Positions 10,637-22,547 of a stretch of 64,000 bases of DNA are shown in pieces. The stretch covers positions 1,005,001-1,069,000 of the forward strand of contig JAYKKM010000042.1 in NCBI GenBank assembly GCA_035772405.1, given 5' to 3'. The notes beneath the pieces are model-generated. The model searched no databases and was not told the origin of the DNA. It saw only the letters and a list, made by a program, of their open reading frames with translations. The position numbers and the translations under genes were made by a program. This DNA is from Chrysogorgia sp. JL179-B06. Lineage: Eukaryota; Cnidaria; Anthozoa; Scleralcyonacea; Chrysogorgiidae. Numbering within the stretch: the first letter of the stretch is position 1; the number at the start of each line of letters is the position of its first letter.

Positions 10637-11399
10637 TTTCTGTCAAGGGACTAAAAGAAGTAGCTTACAAACCACCGAGTCTTTATGCATGGGTGCTTCG
10701 AATACAACGTGCTATAGCGGGACATGCGCACTTGAGACAATTTAGAGCTTAAATGGATTGCGCAATACTGCTTACGAACATCCATCTCGACGGCAAATAT
10801 TTAACAAATGAAAATTCTGGTGGGGTATACATAGCTCGCTGAAAGGACTGGGTATGAGTAATCTTGTAACCACGAGTAACCAAGTAACCTTTGCATTCAT
10901 ATGCCAAGATGCCTCATGAGTGGAGGCCAAAAAATATATGGGTGTATGCCCGACACATTGTAAATTATTATTGACAAATATAAAATATCCTAAGAGATAT
11001 TACCATTGTGTTGATCTTGTGGGACTTGCACCCTGTGCCCAGACATTAATATTCGAGATATGCGCCCGATTTGAACCGCACAGTTTAACCAATTTCTAGC
11101 TATCCCTCCTACACACTATTTCAGGAGTATATTAAGCTTTTAGAGTATTTGATTTCTATTCACACTCATGCCTGCACAGAACGACACTTTTATATAAAAT
11201 ACAACAATCAAAGGAGGTCATCGCGGAACTTCAGCTCGAGGCTAAACTGGTCGAAATTGAGTCTAAAGCGCTGAAACGTTTCGGCAACTCACCTCGACAA
11301 TTTCTCTAAACTTCAACTAGTCGTCAAAGACGACCCAGTAGTGTGCGTGCCCTGTTCACTCGCGTTAATCCCGGCATCACTATTATTGTAATGGAGCAG

Positions 11400-12330
11400 T
11401 AGTGTGATCTAAATTACGGTAAAAATCTATGACAACTGATTCATTTTAGCATCTTAAAACATCAGAGACATCTTGTCTCTGTCGCCGACAGTAAAAGTAT
11501 ATAGTGTGGTCTATTCAAGATGGCCGCCGCGAAATATTCCAGTCTTCATTTTTTTCGCAGCATTTAGACAATAGTTGCTCGATCCAGTCTTCATTTAGAG
11601 ATCAGTGATCGACTTTCATGATCCACGCTGTCTCCACTATAATTGGCCTTCAACGCGCTGGGAGGTAAATTTGCTCTACTGTTCGATACCACTGAACTTC
11701 TTCAGAACTTCTTCGATACCACTGAATTCTTCAGAGCAGCCTTTCGGCCAATTTCGGATTGTACTAATTTTTGATTGATCAAGTACAGCCCCTGTCAAGC
11801 GGCAGGGTTCACTATGCGCCAAAATGAATATGTTGGAGTCACGTTGTTTTCCTTTCCTGTGCTCTAGTTTATCCACTTACGCGTGCACTATTTGCCTCAA
11901 GAGCTCGCTGACACCGTATTGTCCTTGAAGCCAGTCTTGAAAGGTGTTGATATAAGGTCGGCTAATGCGTTTCAAGACCGCGCGCGTTCTTATTGCATTT
12001 TAGTAGAATCGATACTGAGGCTGTTTTGGAATGGCAACTTTAAAGTTGGCGAATGCACAGAAATCATCGTTCTAACCAACCTCTTCTATATAATGTCCAA
12101 CGTAAGTGATTCTTCCGATTTCACGAACAATAGTTGCTCGATCCAGTCTTTATTTAGAGATCAGAGTGTTCTGTTTGCCGAAGTTACCTTTTTAACTCCT
12201 GTATATGCGATGCATAGGAACGAGTTATTTGAGTGGGCCGATTGTGTAGATGTAACTCACTCGCTCGGTGTGCTGTTAGCAATCGGAAACCACTTGGTAC
12301 AGTATAGGATTCGTTCCACGCTGTAAATTC
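11400..12330 (+). other. Region with a 147-codon ORF and duplicated 33-bp word
   Basis: An ORF at 11883-12326 starts MHYLPQELADTVLSLKPVLK with no domain I recognise. A word close to ACAATAGTTGCTCGATCCAG followed by TCTTCATTTAGAGATCAG lies at about 11571 and again at 12128 inside the ORF. It is also found in the right end of the DIRS-like element (24098) and its derivative (50848). The ORF is therefore at least partly repeat. A YY1-like CAAGATGGCCGCC lies at 11517. Confidence 0.25.
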
Positions 12331-12703
12331 CCATTACCATTCCATCATTATGTGCTCAGTTAAGTCATGGTTAAATGTTTGAAGTCTATTGAAACAACCG
12401 ACGTGAACAAAGTGAACAAAGCAGAATATTTCAGCAAAATGCATAAGCTCGACAACATCTTGGCTAGGGATGTAATAAGACATTTTTATATCAGTGTAAG
12501 TTTACGGCTGTTACGGTTGTTGATTCAAATGTCGAAAGGATAAAACGGGCATCAACTATAATGTATTGTTAATATTTCTTAAACAGTAGTCACGAAATAT
12601 AGGAAAGCTTAGTTCATATCGCACAAAACCTTACACAAACGGACATAATTAGGGCATGGTTAATAGAAAGAAAGAATATATTCTAAAATAATTTTTTTTT
12701 TTA

Positions 12704-12999
12704 GATTTTCCGTCGACTAAGTAGTGTACGTTAATCGTGTCTATTAACTGTCATGTTAACCAGAGGATGATTCTACACTATAGAATAAAAACATTACACA
12801 TTCTGAACAATTATTATAAGAAGTTGTCAAGAAAATATTTCGCACAATTAAATGGATACAATTCTCACATTTAGTTTTCCAAGTTAGCGCGGTAGCTCAA
12901 CTGATAGAGCAACAGACAGGAATCCCGAAGGTACGTGTTCAAATTTCGCTCAAGTCAACAATTTTCCGTCGACTCTGTAGTGTAGGTTAACCATGTCGA
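12704..12999. repeat. Direct repeat of TTTTCCGTCGACT word, 255-bp spacing
   Basis: The segment GATTTTCCGTCGACTAAG at 12704 recurs at 12959 and at 49931. In the second locus there is only one copy, so the 255-bp segment between the first two is an extra in this element. It contains the tRNA-like stretch at 12884-12955. Confidence 0.6.
12884..12955 (+). other. tRNA-like (SINE head) sequence
   Basis: A box-look-alike, GCGGTAGCTCAACTGATAG, is followed about 35 bp later by a degenerate B box (GTGTTCAAATTTCGC). It does not fold into a complete tRNA by eye. It is read as a tRNA-derived SINE fragment, not a tRNA gene. Confidence 0.45.
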
Positions 13000-13194
13000 T
13001 AAATTTTAATGGAACTGGATTATTATTATTTTTACATTGTATTATGAGGATGTCGTATTACATTTGGAAACAGCATGTATATACGACACACTCCACTTTA
13101 AAATAGTTACAAAACATTTTAAAATAGTTTACATTGTTCAATTTAAATGAACTATAGGTCTGTTAATATGGTCATGGCTCGTTTGTGTCCGGGA

Positions 13195-13310
13195 CTCAGA
13201 AACATTTTTCTGAAGATATGATCATATCACCTCTCCTCCGCAGAGGCTTTTATCACTATATTTTGTATATATCAATAATTTCGCATATATCAATATAAAT
13301 ATATCAATTG
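13195..13310 (+). repeat. Left inverted terminal segment of the DIRS-like element
   Basis: CTCCTCCGCAGAGGCTTTTA and the following TATTTTGTATATATCAAT are matched in reverse complement at 24165-24215. A near-identical left segment is at 50190-50290, with its inverted partner at 50880-50960. The segment starts after a CAGAAACATTTTTCTGA hairpin shared with the SINE-like tails. Confidence 0.6.
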
Positions 13311-13527
13311 TGAATATTGCGCTGGATGAAAAGTAAGGAAATATGAAAATCCCCCCCTTTTTTCTTCGCCCGCGTTCTCAATTTCAGCGGATTTTCATAT
13401 TTGATTACTTATCATCACAGATCTCAAAATTATTATAATTTTTTTTTTTTTTTAAAAAAACAACTTTAATGGCAAATATACACAGGTAAATTTGAAAAAC
13501 TCAAGTTTACAGTAAATACATTTAAAA

Positions 13528-15503
13528 ACTATGGGGACGAATCCCATGTCCTTATTGAATAGGGAATAAAACTATTTTGATATCGCTTAGTGCGACACTT
13601 AACCAGAGCAAAAGTACGAGGATGTCTTAATGAATACTTTTTCACAGTAGAATTAGGTAACAAATCATGGATGTTACTATTGTGGTTCAAAATTGACTTA
13701 AAAACTTTCTACTGATAGTCTCCCTTCGTTCCAAATGCAGATCAATTTTAAGTTCCAAAAGGCCATCTGCATAAGAAAAAGAAGGCAAAATTATCCTAAC
13801 AGCTCTTCGTTGCACTTGTTCAAGTTGGTCGCGCAATTTCAATGAATGAGATGAATGCCAAACTACACAGGCGTATTCGAGAATTGGACGAATGAAGGAG
13901 CAATATACCAAACGAAGATCCTTAGAAGGAACACCACAACGCCACAGGGTTCCTAGAGCGTGCAAACGTTTACTCGCCTTAGAACATATATGGTCGATAT
14001 GTACTGACCAGTTTAGATCAGATGTAAGATAAACACCAAGCAGCTTAATAACAGGTTCGACATCTAAAGGGTGATCGTTTAATACAAGAGGCTGTAAGGG
14101 AAAATGACTCCTTTTGAAAGTTACATGAAATTATTTAGTCTTTTGAACATTGAGACGCATGTTATTAGTAATGGTCCATTGTTGAATACGGTCAACTTCC
14201 GCTTGGAGAGTCGTAGTCGTGCTGGGTGAAACAACCTCAAAAAGGGTACAATCATCAATGTATTTATACATAGGTACTGTAGTGGAAAGATCGTTGATCA
14301 TAACCAAGAAGAGAAGTGGACCTAATTTGGTCCTCTGGGGTACCCCAGCATGGATAGGTATCCAACTCGATCTTAGATTACCCAGTTTAACTCGTTGCTG
14401 ACGATGTTTCAAAAAAGCAGCACACCAATTCAACAGGATTAGGGGAACATTAAGCAAACGAAGCTTCTCCATTAGAATGTTATGATCAATCCTGTCAAAA
14501 GCCTTGGAAAAGTCAATTAGGCATGAACGAATGATGGTTTTATGTACTTCAGTCTCCATAAGCCACTGATGGACAAGATGAACCAAGGCATGAGACGTGG
14601 AAGAGTACTTAATTCCCCCAAACTGTCGAGGATCAATATGCGGCATAACAATAGAAGACAGCCAATTGAAAACAAAACCCTCGAGCACCTTACTCAAGAC
14701 TGGAGTAAGAGAAATCGGCCTAAGATCATTATCAACCGATTTGGGGATGGCAATCTTCGACAGCGGTAGAACATCAGCACACTTCCAAAGAGCTGGAATA
14801 AAACCCTGACCAATGGACGCATTGAAGATGGAACAAATTGGGTCACAAATAATTGATGCAAAATTACATAATAGCCAGTTAGGGATGTCATCGGGGCCAC
14901 TTGATTTACCAACTTTAACTGCCATAAGAGAACGTTCAACGGCGTCCGGTGTAATTATGTATTCTTCAGGGGTGTAGGTGATAGGAGAGGGAGTATCATT
15001 TAAGGGTTGAAAATCTTCAGTCACTTTGCTGAAAGCGGAGTTGATGGTCTCAGCAAATCCATGCCTCTTAAAACAGATCCTTCGACTAACATTTCCGAAA
15101 AGGAAGCAGATTTAGATTGACCAGATAACAGCTTGACGTTTTGCCACCAGTTCCTGGGGTTGTGATCAAGGATATTATCGACGGTAGAATGGTAGAACAA
15201 ACGACTGGCGAATTTACAGAGTTTAATAACCTTGTTCCTATAAAATTTATACAGGTATTTATTACCGTTAAGCCAGAAACGTTGCCGATTAACAATTGCT
15301 TCTTTAATATCCGAAGTGAACCAGGGTTTGTCTTTTAGGTAAAGTTTGACTTGACACTTGGGAAGATGAGTATCCATGAGACAAGTCAAAGTATCATAGA
15401 AATTCGTAAATTGGTGATCACAGGTAGGTAGTCGGTATAAAGTGGTCCAGTTGACAGTTTTCAAGGACGAAAACAAAGAACGTTTGTTGCGTTCTTTGCA
15501 CAT
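13528..15503 (-). pseudogene. LINE reverse transcriptase (broken)
   Basis: The N-terminal part (15503-15021) reads KERNKRSLFSSLKTVNWTTL. After a frameshift, 15024-14131 carries RT: SGPDDIPNWLL, LRPISLTPVLSKVLEG, LIDFSKAFDRIDH (motif A Asp), GVPQRTKLGPLLF and MYKYIDDCTLF (YxDD-type motif C). A TAA follows LNVQKTK. The C-terminal part continues as LLGVYLTSDLNWSVH, YCSFIRPILEYACVVWHSS and VQRRAVRII, and after another shift ends RTFALVKCRTKRYQNSF near 13,530. The start of GVPQ is followed by R instead of the usual G. Broken as written. Confidence 0.85.
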
Positions 15504-16595
15504 TCACTTAACGCGTGTAGAAGGTACATGAGTAGACGAATAACCATTGGGTGTAAGAATAATACTGGAGTGATCTGACATTCCCAAGGGTGGAAGAATC
15601 AAAGCTTCATCATAATAGGTCGACAACGTAGAATACGCTTGATCCAAAATATTATTGCCTCTTGTTGGCTTGGTAACTAATTTCTTTAATTTGAAAGAAG
15701 AGCAAAAATTGCCAGGTTTAAAATGATTAAAGTCCCCAAGAATAATAACAGCAGAATTTGGATAAAATAAGTGAGCACGAAGATTGTTATTGTCATTTTG
15801 AGGAGGATGGTACACTGTACCCAATATAAGGGAATTATTCCCACGAGGCAAACGGTTTGGCTTGATCAAAAACCATTGAGATTCAATTTCAGGGTCATTT
15901 AAATCAAGAAGTTCCAAAAAATTTATCTGAGAGTTAATGAAAGTACACAAACCACCACCGCGTTGATTATTTGGTCTGTCTCTGCGACATGTTAGGAAGC
16001 CCGGTATGTTAATTAAGTCATCACCCACGCATGACGAAAGCCATGACTCAGTGATGACAGCAATGTCACATGAATTTGATGTAATGCAGCCATTAAATTC
16101 GTCCAATTTATTAACCATAGAACGAGTGTTGCTAAAAAATATCTTGGGAAAGGAGAAACCCTTAATTTGTCGTTTAAGAGGAACTAGAAAATTGCGATTA
16201 GAACACCTTGATGCACCCCAAAGATTAGGGAGCCTTGGTCGACAAATTGTTGGGATATGATGACTCGTTAATAATTGTCTTGCCTTGGATTTAAGGCCAG
16301 CCCTACAGCCACGTCTGGTGTTCGAATGCATACAGAGGTTCGGTGCGTTGTATTTCATTATATCGTAGACTTTCAGATTAAGTAGAGTCAAAGAGTGCAG
16401 TTGATACCGATTTCCAAGAGAACGCAAAGCGAACAAGTCAATCGCTGAATATTTTGAATTTATAAATTTGTTATTGAACAAATTAAGGTTAATAAAAGGG
16501 AGTGAGAGATAATAAAATCTCTTAGCCTGGAGCTGCCGCTGTTTCCCACATGGCAAACATAAAATTACTCTCAGGTGCAAAAGCAAGATAAGCAA
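15504..16595 (-). CDS. LINE APE-type endonuclease ORF
   Basis: This 363-codon ORF has a basic N-terminal part, then the endonuclease motifs in order: FSNTRSMVNKLDEF (Asn), VITESWLS (catalytic Glu), RGGGLCTFI, LILGTVYHPPQ, ILGDFNHF (Asp-Phe-Asn) and GMSDHSSI (Ser-Asp-His). These residues define the apurinic-endonuclease fold that nicks target DNA for target-primed reverse transcription. It ends at a TGA directly before the next methionine. That stop is also in the second copy, so it predates the duplication or is native. Confidence 0.85.
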   Translation of the reverse strand: MLILLLHLRVILCLPCGKQRQLQAKRFYYLSLPFINLNLFNNKFINSKYSAIDLFALRSLGNRYQLHSLTLLNLKVYDIMKYNAPNLCMHSNTRRGCRAGLKSKARQLLTSHHIPTICRPRLPNLWGASRCSNRNFLVPLKRQIKGFSFPKIFFSNTRSMVNKLDEFNGCITSNSCDIAVITESWLSSCVGDDLINIPGFLTCRRDRPNNQRGGGLCTFINSQINFLELLDLNDPEIESQWFLIKPNRLPRGNNSLILGTVYHPPQNDNNNLRAHLFYPNSAVIILGDFNHFKPGNFCSSFKLKKLVTKPTRGNNILDQAYSTLSTYYDEALILPPLGMSDHSSIILTPNGYSSTHVPSTRVK

Positions 16596-16795
16596 TGAAA
16601 ACCACTTTAGTACTCAGATTAAGAAATAGATTAAACCAAACCTAAACTCTTATCAAAATATAATACCTACCAAAACATTCCGCCTTGAGGCAACGGTATA
16701 AGTGAATTCGGCAAAAGAGGCGGTGATCATTCTGTCACAACCAGAGTAAGAGTTCACAAGAAAAGCGTTCTCTAAGCTGGAATTTTTCCAAAACC

Positions 16796-18162
16796 ATGCC
16801 TGCACAGAAAAGAGGTCGTTCGGTTACTCCTAACCGACGTGCTCGCCCAACACGACGAGCAGCCAGTTCTTCAGCAACGCCGGTTTCAAGCTCCACTCCA
16901 ACTCCTGCTAGACCAATTGTTCCACCAAACCAGAACGCAGAAACTTCACTAGAAGATATGTCTAGTGAAGTGTTACAACTCCTGTTGGCTCAACATCACC
17001 TGCCTCTGACTGGTTCACGTCGTGAGATGTTGAACCGACTCCAAATGCACAATGCTACACGCCCAGTGCCAACAGCAACGCCACCACCAGACCAGAACAC
17101 CATTTTGACTCCAACGACGCAGTCTTCTCCACCGTCATCCCTCGATCTTGGCGATTTGGTGGATAAGTTAGTACCACTATTAACTCAACGCCTTGCACAA
17201 GCACAGCCACAAACTCCGTGCAGCCAACTGAGCCAAGCCGACGTGCCATTTCCCCACCAGTCCTCCAACGTTTTGGGTAATCCGTCTCACGTTTCCCAGC
17301 TCTTGGAATCGCTTTCCACCGTTCCCGCCATTGCCGCCCTTCACAGTCAACAGTCCTGCTGATCTGCCTACCAGTAGTTCCCAACAACCGCTTGCTAACC
17401 ACTTGCCAAAGAAGCTGACACAGTCAATCCTGAATGGTGAGTACGTCGATTTTGCGTCACTTTTAACCCGAGAAACGTTGACCTGCACCCCCATTCTGCC
17501 TTTTCGATTTCATTTGACGGTTCGAGTGTTACAATTCCTCTTCCCACCCAATCCCGGGGTCCTTCTAAAAGACTAAAAATTGATTCCTTGGACAAATGGC
17601 TCACTGCTTTTTCAATTTACTCGTCGGTAGTTGTTTCTCGTTTTCCCCTTAAGGCATCACATTTATTGTCTTATCAGCAGATTTATCCGTTCTACCGCCC
17701 GAGGAGCGGGACCTTCAACTCTATCTCGATAAATTTACTGGGCTAGCCCGCACTGTTTGTTTCTCTTGTGGTAGTGCTGATCACCTAGCTGAATCATGCC
17801 AATGTCTCTCTCTAAGTCGCCCAGTAATCCCACCCATGCACGATCAGAACAACTCTGTGCCAATTTCAACAGGGGAAAACAAAGCGCCACACAGCCATGC
17901 CCTTTCCAACACCGCTGCACCAACTGCGGCGAATTCCACAGCGAATACGACACCCACTGCCGACGTTCAACTGAAGAACAGAGCCATAAGCGCAAAAGAA
18001 AGTAAACCATATATTCAGTCTCTCAAACCATCCACTCCCATTAACGTTGATCATTTGGAATCCCTACTAACTAATCACCCTGATCCTTCATTTGTGTCTT
18101 TTGTGTGCACTGGTTTGCGTAATGGCTTTCAAATTGGTTACGAAGGAGCACGGCAGTCATAA
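16796..18162 (+). pseudogene. DIRS-type gag, copy A (broken)
   Basis: It starts MPAQKRGRSVTPNRRARPTR: basic, then Ser/Thr/Pro-rich. A SAP-like segment follows (SSEVLQLLLAQHHLPLTGSR, then REMLNRLQ). The frame ends at 17362 because of an extra A (GTCAACAGTCC, against GTCACAGTCC in copy B). Two further extra A's occur near 17,466. Downstream pieces include a zinc knuckle (CX2CX4HX4C, CFSCGSADHLAESC, broken here) and a Cys/His cluster (LCANFNRGKQSA, CTNCGEFHSEYDTHC). Gag of DIRS elements packages RNA. Confidence 0.75.
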
Positions 18163-18202
18163 TAAAATCTGCTTATATTCAAAAATCTAAAATCTGCTTA
18201 TA

Positions 18203-20044
18203 GCACACTTCCAAAGAGCTGGAATAAAACCCTGACCAATGGACGCATTGAAGATGGAACAAATTGGGTCACAAATAATTGATGCAAAATTACATAATAG
18301 CCAGTTAGGGATGTCATCGGGGGCCACTTGATTTTACCAACTTTAACTGCCATAAGAGAACGGTTCAACGGCGTCCGGTGTAATTATGTATTCTTCAGGG
18401 GTGTAGGTGATAGGAGAGGGAGTATCATTTAAGGGTTGAAAATCTTCAGTCACTTTGCTGAAAGCGGAGTTGATGGTCTCAGCAAATCCATGCCTCTTAA
18501 AACAGATCCTTCGACTAAACATTTCCGAAAAGGAAGCAGATTTAGATTTGACCAGATAAACAGCTTGACCGTTTTTTGCCACCAGTTTCCTGGGGTTGTG
18601 ATCAAGGATATTATCGACGGTAGAATGGTAGAACAAACGACTGGCGAATTTACAGAGTTTAATAACCTTGTTCCTATAAAATTTATACAGGTATTTATTA
18701 CCGTTAAGCCAGAAACGTTGCCGATTAACAATTGCTTCTTTAATATCCGAAGTTGAACCCAGGGTTTGTCTTTTAGGTAAAGTTTGACTTGACACTTGGG
18801 AAGATGAGTATCCATGAGACAAGTCAAAGTATCATAGAAATTCGTAAATTGGTGATCACAGGTAGGTAGTCGGTATAAAGTGGTCCAGTTGACAGGTTTT
18901 CAAGGACGAAAACAAAGAACGTTTGTTGCGTTCTTTGCACATTCACTTAACGCGTGTAGAAGGTACATGAGTAGACGAATAACCATTGGGTGTAAGAATA
19001 ATACTGGGAGTGATCTGACATTCCCAAGGGTGGAAGAATCAAAGCTTCATCATAATAGGTCGACAACGTAGAATTAACGCTTGATCCAAAATATTAATTG
19101 CACTCTTGTTGGCTTGGTAAACTAATTTCTTTAATTTGAAAGAAGAGCAAAAATTGCCAGGTTTAAAATGATTAAAGTCCCCAAGAATAATAACAGCAGA
19201 ATTTGGATAAAATAAGTGAGCACGAAGATTGTTATTGTCATTTTGAGGAGGATGGTACACTGTACCCAATATAAGGGAATTATTCCCACGAGGCAAACGG
19301 TTTGGCTTGATCAAAAACCATTGAGATTCAATTTCAGGGTCATTTAAATCAAGAAGTTCCAAAAAATTTATCTGAGAGTTAATGAAAGTACACAAACCAC
19401 CACCGCGTTGATTATTTGGTCTGTCTCTGCGACATGTTAGGAAGCCCGGTATGTTAATTAAGTCATCACCCACGCATGACGAAAAGCCATGACTCAGTGA
19501 TGACAGCAATGTCACATGAATTTGATGTAATGCAGCCATTAAATTCGTCCAATTTATTAACCATAGAAACGAGTGTTGCTAAAAAATATCTTGGGAAAGG
19601 AGAAAACCCTTAATTTGTCGTTTAAGAGGAACTAGAAAATTGCGATTAGAACACCTTGATGCACCCCAAAGATTAGGGAGCCTTGGTCGACAAATTGTTG
19701 GGATATGATGACTCGTTAATATATTGTCTTGCCTTGGATTTAAGGCCAGCCCTACAGCCACGTCTGGTGTTCGAATGCATACAGAGGTTCGGTGCGTTGT
19801 ATTTCATTATATCGTAGACTTTCAGATTAAGTAGAGTCAAAGAGTGCAGTTGATACCGATTTCCAAGAGAACGCAAAGCGAACAAGTCAATCGCTGAATA
19901 TTTTGAATTTATAAATTTGTTATTGAACAAATTAAGGTTAATAAAAGGGAGTGAGAGATAATACAATCTCTTAGCCTGGAGCTGCCGCTGTTTCCCACAT
20001 GGCAAACATAAAATTACTCTCAGGTGCAAAAGCAAGATAAGCAA
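18203..20044 (-). mobile_element. LINE 5' half, copy B of the duplication
   Basis: This repeats 14774-16595: N-terminal RT part (18949-18203) and endonuclease (20044-about 18960), ending abruptly at the duplication junction. Extra single bases break both frames at several sites, for example between SRHGFS and SSCVGDD near 19,480. It cannot be functional by itself because the RT core and 3' end are absent. Confidence 0.85.
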
Positions 20045-20249
20045 TGAAAACCACTTTAGTACTCAGATTAAGAAATAGATTAAACCAAACCTAAACTCTT
20101 ATCAAAATATAATACCTACCAAAACATTCCGCCTTGAGGCAACGGTATAAGTGAATTCGGCAAAAGAGGCTGGTGAATCATTCTGTCACAACCAGAGTAA
20201 GAGTTCACAAGAAAATGCGTTTCTCCTAAGCTGGAATTTTTCCAAAACC

Positions 20250-21456
20250 ATGCCTGCACAGAAAAGAGGTCGTTCGGTTACTCCTAACCGACGTGCTCGC
20301 CCAACACGACGAGCAGCCAGTTCTTCAGCAACGCCGGTTTCAAGCTCCACTCCAACTCCTGCTAGACCAATTGTTCCACCAAACCAGAACTTAGAAACTT
20401 CACTAGAAGATATGTCTAGTGAAGTGTTACAACTCCTGTTGGATCAACATCACCTGCCTCTGACTGGTTCACGTCGTGAGATGTTGAACCGACTCCAAAT
20501 GCACAATGCTACACGCCCAGTGCCAACAGCAAACGCCACCACCAGACCAGAACACCATTTTGACTCAACGACGCAGTCTTCTCCACCGTCATCCCTCGAT
20601 CTTGGCGATTTGGTGGATAAGTTTAGTACCACTATTAACTCAACGCCTTGCACAAGCACAGCCACAAACTCCGTGCAGCCAACTGAGCCAAGCCGACGTG
20701 CCATTTCCCCACCAGTCCTCCAACGTTTTGGGTAATCCGTCTCACGTTTCCCAGCTCTTGGAATCGCTTTCCACCGTTCCCGCCATTGCCGCCCTTCACA
20801 GTCACAGTCCTGCTGATCTGCCTACCAGTAGTTCCCAACAACCGCTTGCTAACCACTTGCCAAAGAAGCTGACACAGTCAATCCTGAATGGTGAGTACGT
20901 CGATTTTGCGTCACTTTTACCCGAGAACGTTGACCTGCACCCCCATTCTGCCTTTTCGATTTCATTTGACGGTTCGAGTGTTACAATTCCTCTTCCCACC
21001 CAATCCCGGGGTCCTTCTAAAAGACTAAAAATTGATTCCTTGGACAAATGGCTCACTGCTTTTTCAATTTACTCGTCGGTAGTTGTTTCTCGTTTTCCCC
21101 TTAAGGCATCACATTTATTGTCTTATCAGTAGATTATCCGTTCTACCGCCCGAGGAGCGGGACCTTCAACTCTATCTCGATAAATTTACTGGGCTAGCCC
21201 GCACTGTTTGTTTCTCTTGTGGTAGTGCTGATCACCTAGCTGAATCATGCCAATGTCTCTCTCTAAGTCGCCCAGTAATCCCACCCATGCACGATCAGAA
21301 CAACTCTGTGCCAATTTCAACAGGGGAAAACCAAGCGCCACACAGCCATGCCCTTTCCAACACCGCTGCACCAACTGCGGCGAATTCCACAGCGAATACG
21401 ACACCCACTGCCGACGTTCAACTGAAGAACAGAGCCATAAGCGCAAAAGAAAGTAA
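20250..21456 (+). pseudogene. DIRS-type gag, copy B (less broken)
   Basis: The start MPAQKRGRSVTPNRRARPTR sits in the same context as copy A. One extra A near 20,531 shifts the frame; the protein then continues open through NHLPKKLTQSILNGEYVDF and FDGSSVTIPLPTQSR, to a TAG at 21,130 where copy A reads CAG. After another shift the zinc knuckle CFSCGSADHLAESC is read, then the Cys/His cluster and the basic end HKRKRK at 21456. The next ORF (RT leader) overlaps this end in another frame, as usual in DIRS elements. Confidence 0.75.
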
Positions 21457-22530
21457 ACCATATATTCAGTCTCTCAAACCATCCACTCCCATTAACGTTG
21501 ATCATTTGGAATCCTTACTAACTAATCACCCTGATCCTTCATTTGTGTCTTTTGTGTGCACTGGTTTGCGTAATGGCTTTCAAATTGGTTACGAAGGAGC
21601 ACGGCAGTCATAATAAAATCTGCTTATATTCAAAAATCTAAAATCTGCTTATATTCACCCGGAAATTGTCGAAGACAACCTACTTAACGAGGTCAAATTG
21701 GGTCGCACAGCTGGACCTTTCAAAGAGATTCCGTTTCCTTGTTTTCAAGTTTATCCGATTGGCTTGGTTCCTAAGAAACATACAAATAAGTGGCGCACGA
21801 TATTCCATCTTTCCCACCCAAAAGGTGCCGGAACAAGTGTTAACGATCATATTTCACCGGAAGATTACTCGCTACAATATGTCAAACTAGACGACGCCAT
21901 CTCCCTCGTAATCAAGTCAGGACAAAACTGTCTCATGGCTAAAACCGATATACAGTCGGCCTGTCGGCTTTTCGTAATATCCCAGTGCACCCAGATGACT
22001 GGGAACTTCTTGGGATGTGTTGGAAGAATATTTACTATTTCGACAAAGTTCTCCCTTTTGGCCTTCGTAGCGCACGTTTTCTTTTTAACCTTATCTCAGA
22101 CGCAGTCGAATGGCTACTTAACAACACCCTTCAAGTTCAAAACGTACTACACATGTTGGATGATTTCTTTCTCGTGGAACCTGCGCCTAGGTCACACTGT
22201 CTCACCACTTTGTGTAAATTACTTACTCTCTTTACTGAGCTAAACATCCCTATTGCCCCCATCTCCGGTACTCGAATTATTAGGAATAACCCTAGATTCA
22301 ACCAAAATGGAAGCTCGTCTTCCTGAAGATAAGCTTGCGCGCCTCAAAACAGCCGTATGCTCCTGGGAGGCTAAAACATCATGCACGTTGCGCGAACTGC
22401 AGTCCTTAATCGGCCATCTTCAGTTCGCGTGTCGGGTCGTTGCTCCCGGCCGGGTCTTTCTCCAACGGATGATCAACCTCACGCGGAGGTGTCACCCAAC
22501 CTGGCCATCGCATTAGGTTACCGGGCTCTG
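21290..22530 (+). pseudogene. DIRS-type reverse transcriptase (broken)
   Basis: The leader ends RNGFQIGYEGARQS at TAATAA, created by a 17-bp duplication of AAAATCTGCTTATATTC. After it the frame resumes NLKSAYIHPEIVEDN. Palm motifs: PIGLVPKKHTNKWRTIFHLS, then MAKTDIQSA (motif A Asp), then an 8-bp duplication (GTCGGCCT) that shifts the frame before FRNIPVHPDDWELLG. VLPFGLRSARFLFN follows, then HMLDDFFLVEP (LDD motif C). A further shift lies near 22,255 before LGITLDSTKMEARLP. The C-terminal thumb (LQSLIGHLQFACRVVAPGR) runs to 22516. This is the YR-element RT type, not LINE or LTR. Confidence 0.85.
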
Positions 22531-22547
22531 GTGGTTTCCAGAAAGAT

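Larger units (their letters stand above)
13438..16625 (-). mobile_element. CR1-like non-LTR retrotransposon (LINE), nested in the DIRS-like element
   Basis: Endonuclease and reverse transcriptase run antisense to the host element. The 3' end has a minus-strand A-tail (T-run 13440-13454 on plus). The 5' end is near 16.62 kb, about 170 bp from the gag start. The coding region has an in-frame TGA between the two domains, a frameshift near 15,030, an in-frame TAA near 14,130 and a frameshift near 13,690. Family assignment rests on the APE-type endonuclease plus RT motifs typical of the CR1/Jockey group. No target-site duplication was identified. Confidence 0.8.
14774..21651. repeat. Tandem duplication, two units of about 3.43 kb
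   Basis: Unit A is 14774-18202 and unit B 18203-21651. Each contains the LINE from within the RT to its 5' end (minus) and the adjacent gag (plus). The new junction at 18202 fuses CTGCTTATA of the RT leader to GCACACTTCC of the LINE. The units are nearly identical. Most differences are single-base length changes in short runs (for example CATCGGGGCC against CATCGGGGGCC, GACTAACATT against GACTAAACATT). Both units share the 17-bp internal duplication that stops the RT leader frame. Confidence 0.9.

Noticed and set aside
17055..17604. Minus-strand ORFs over gag (and equivalents at 20450-21056)
   Set aside because: Shadows of the gag frame; no natural domain content.
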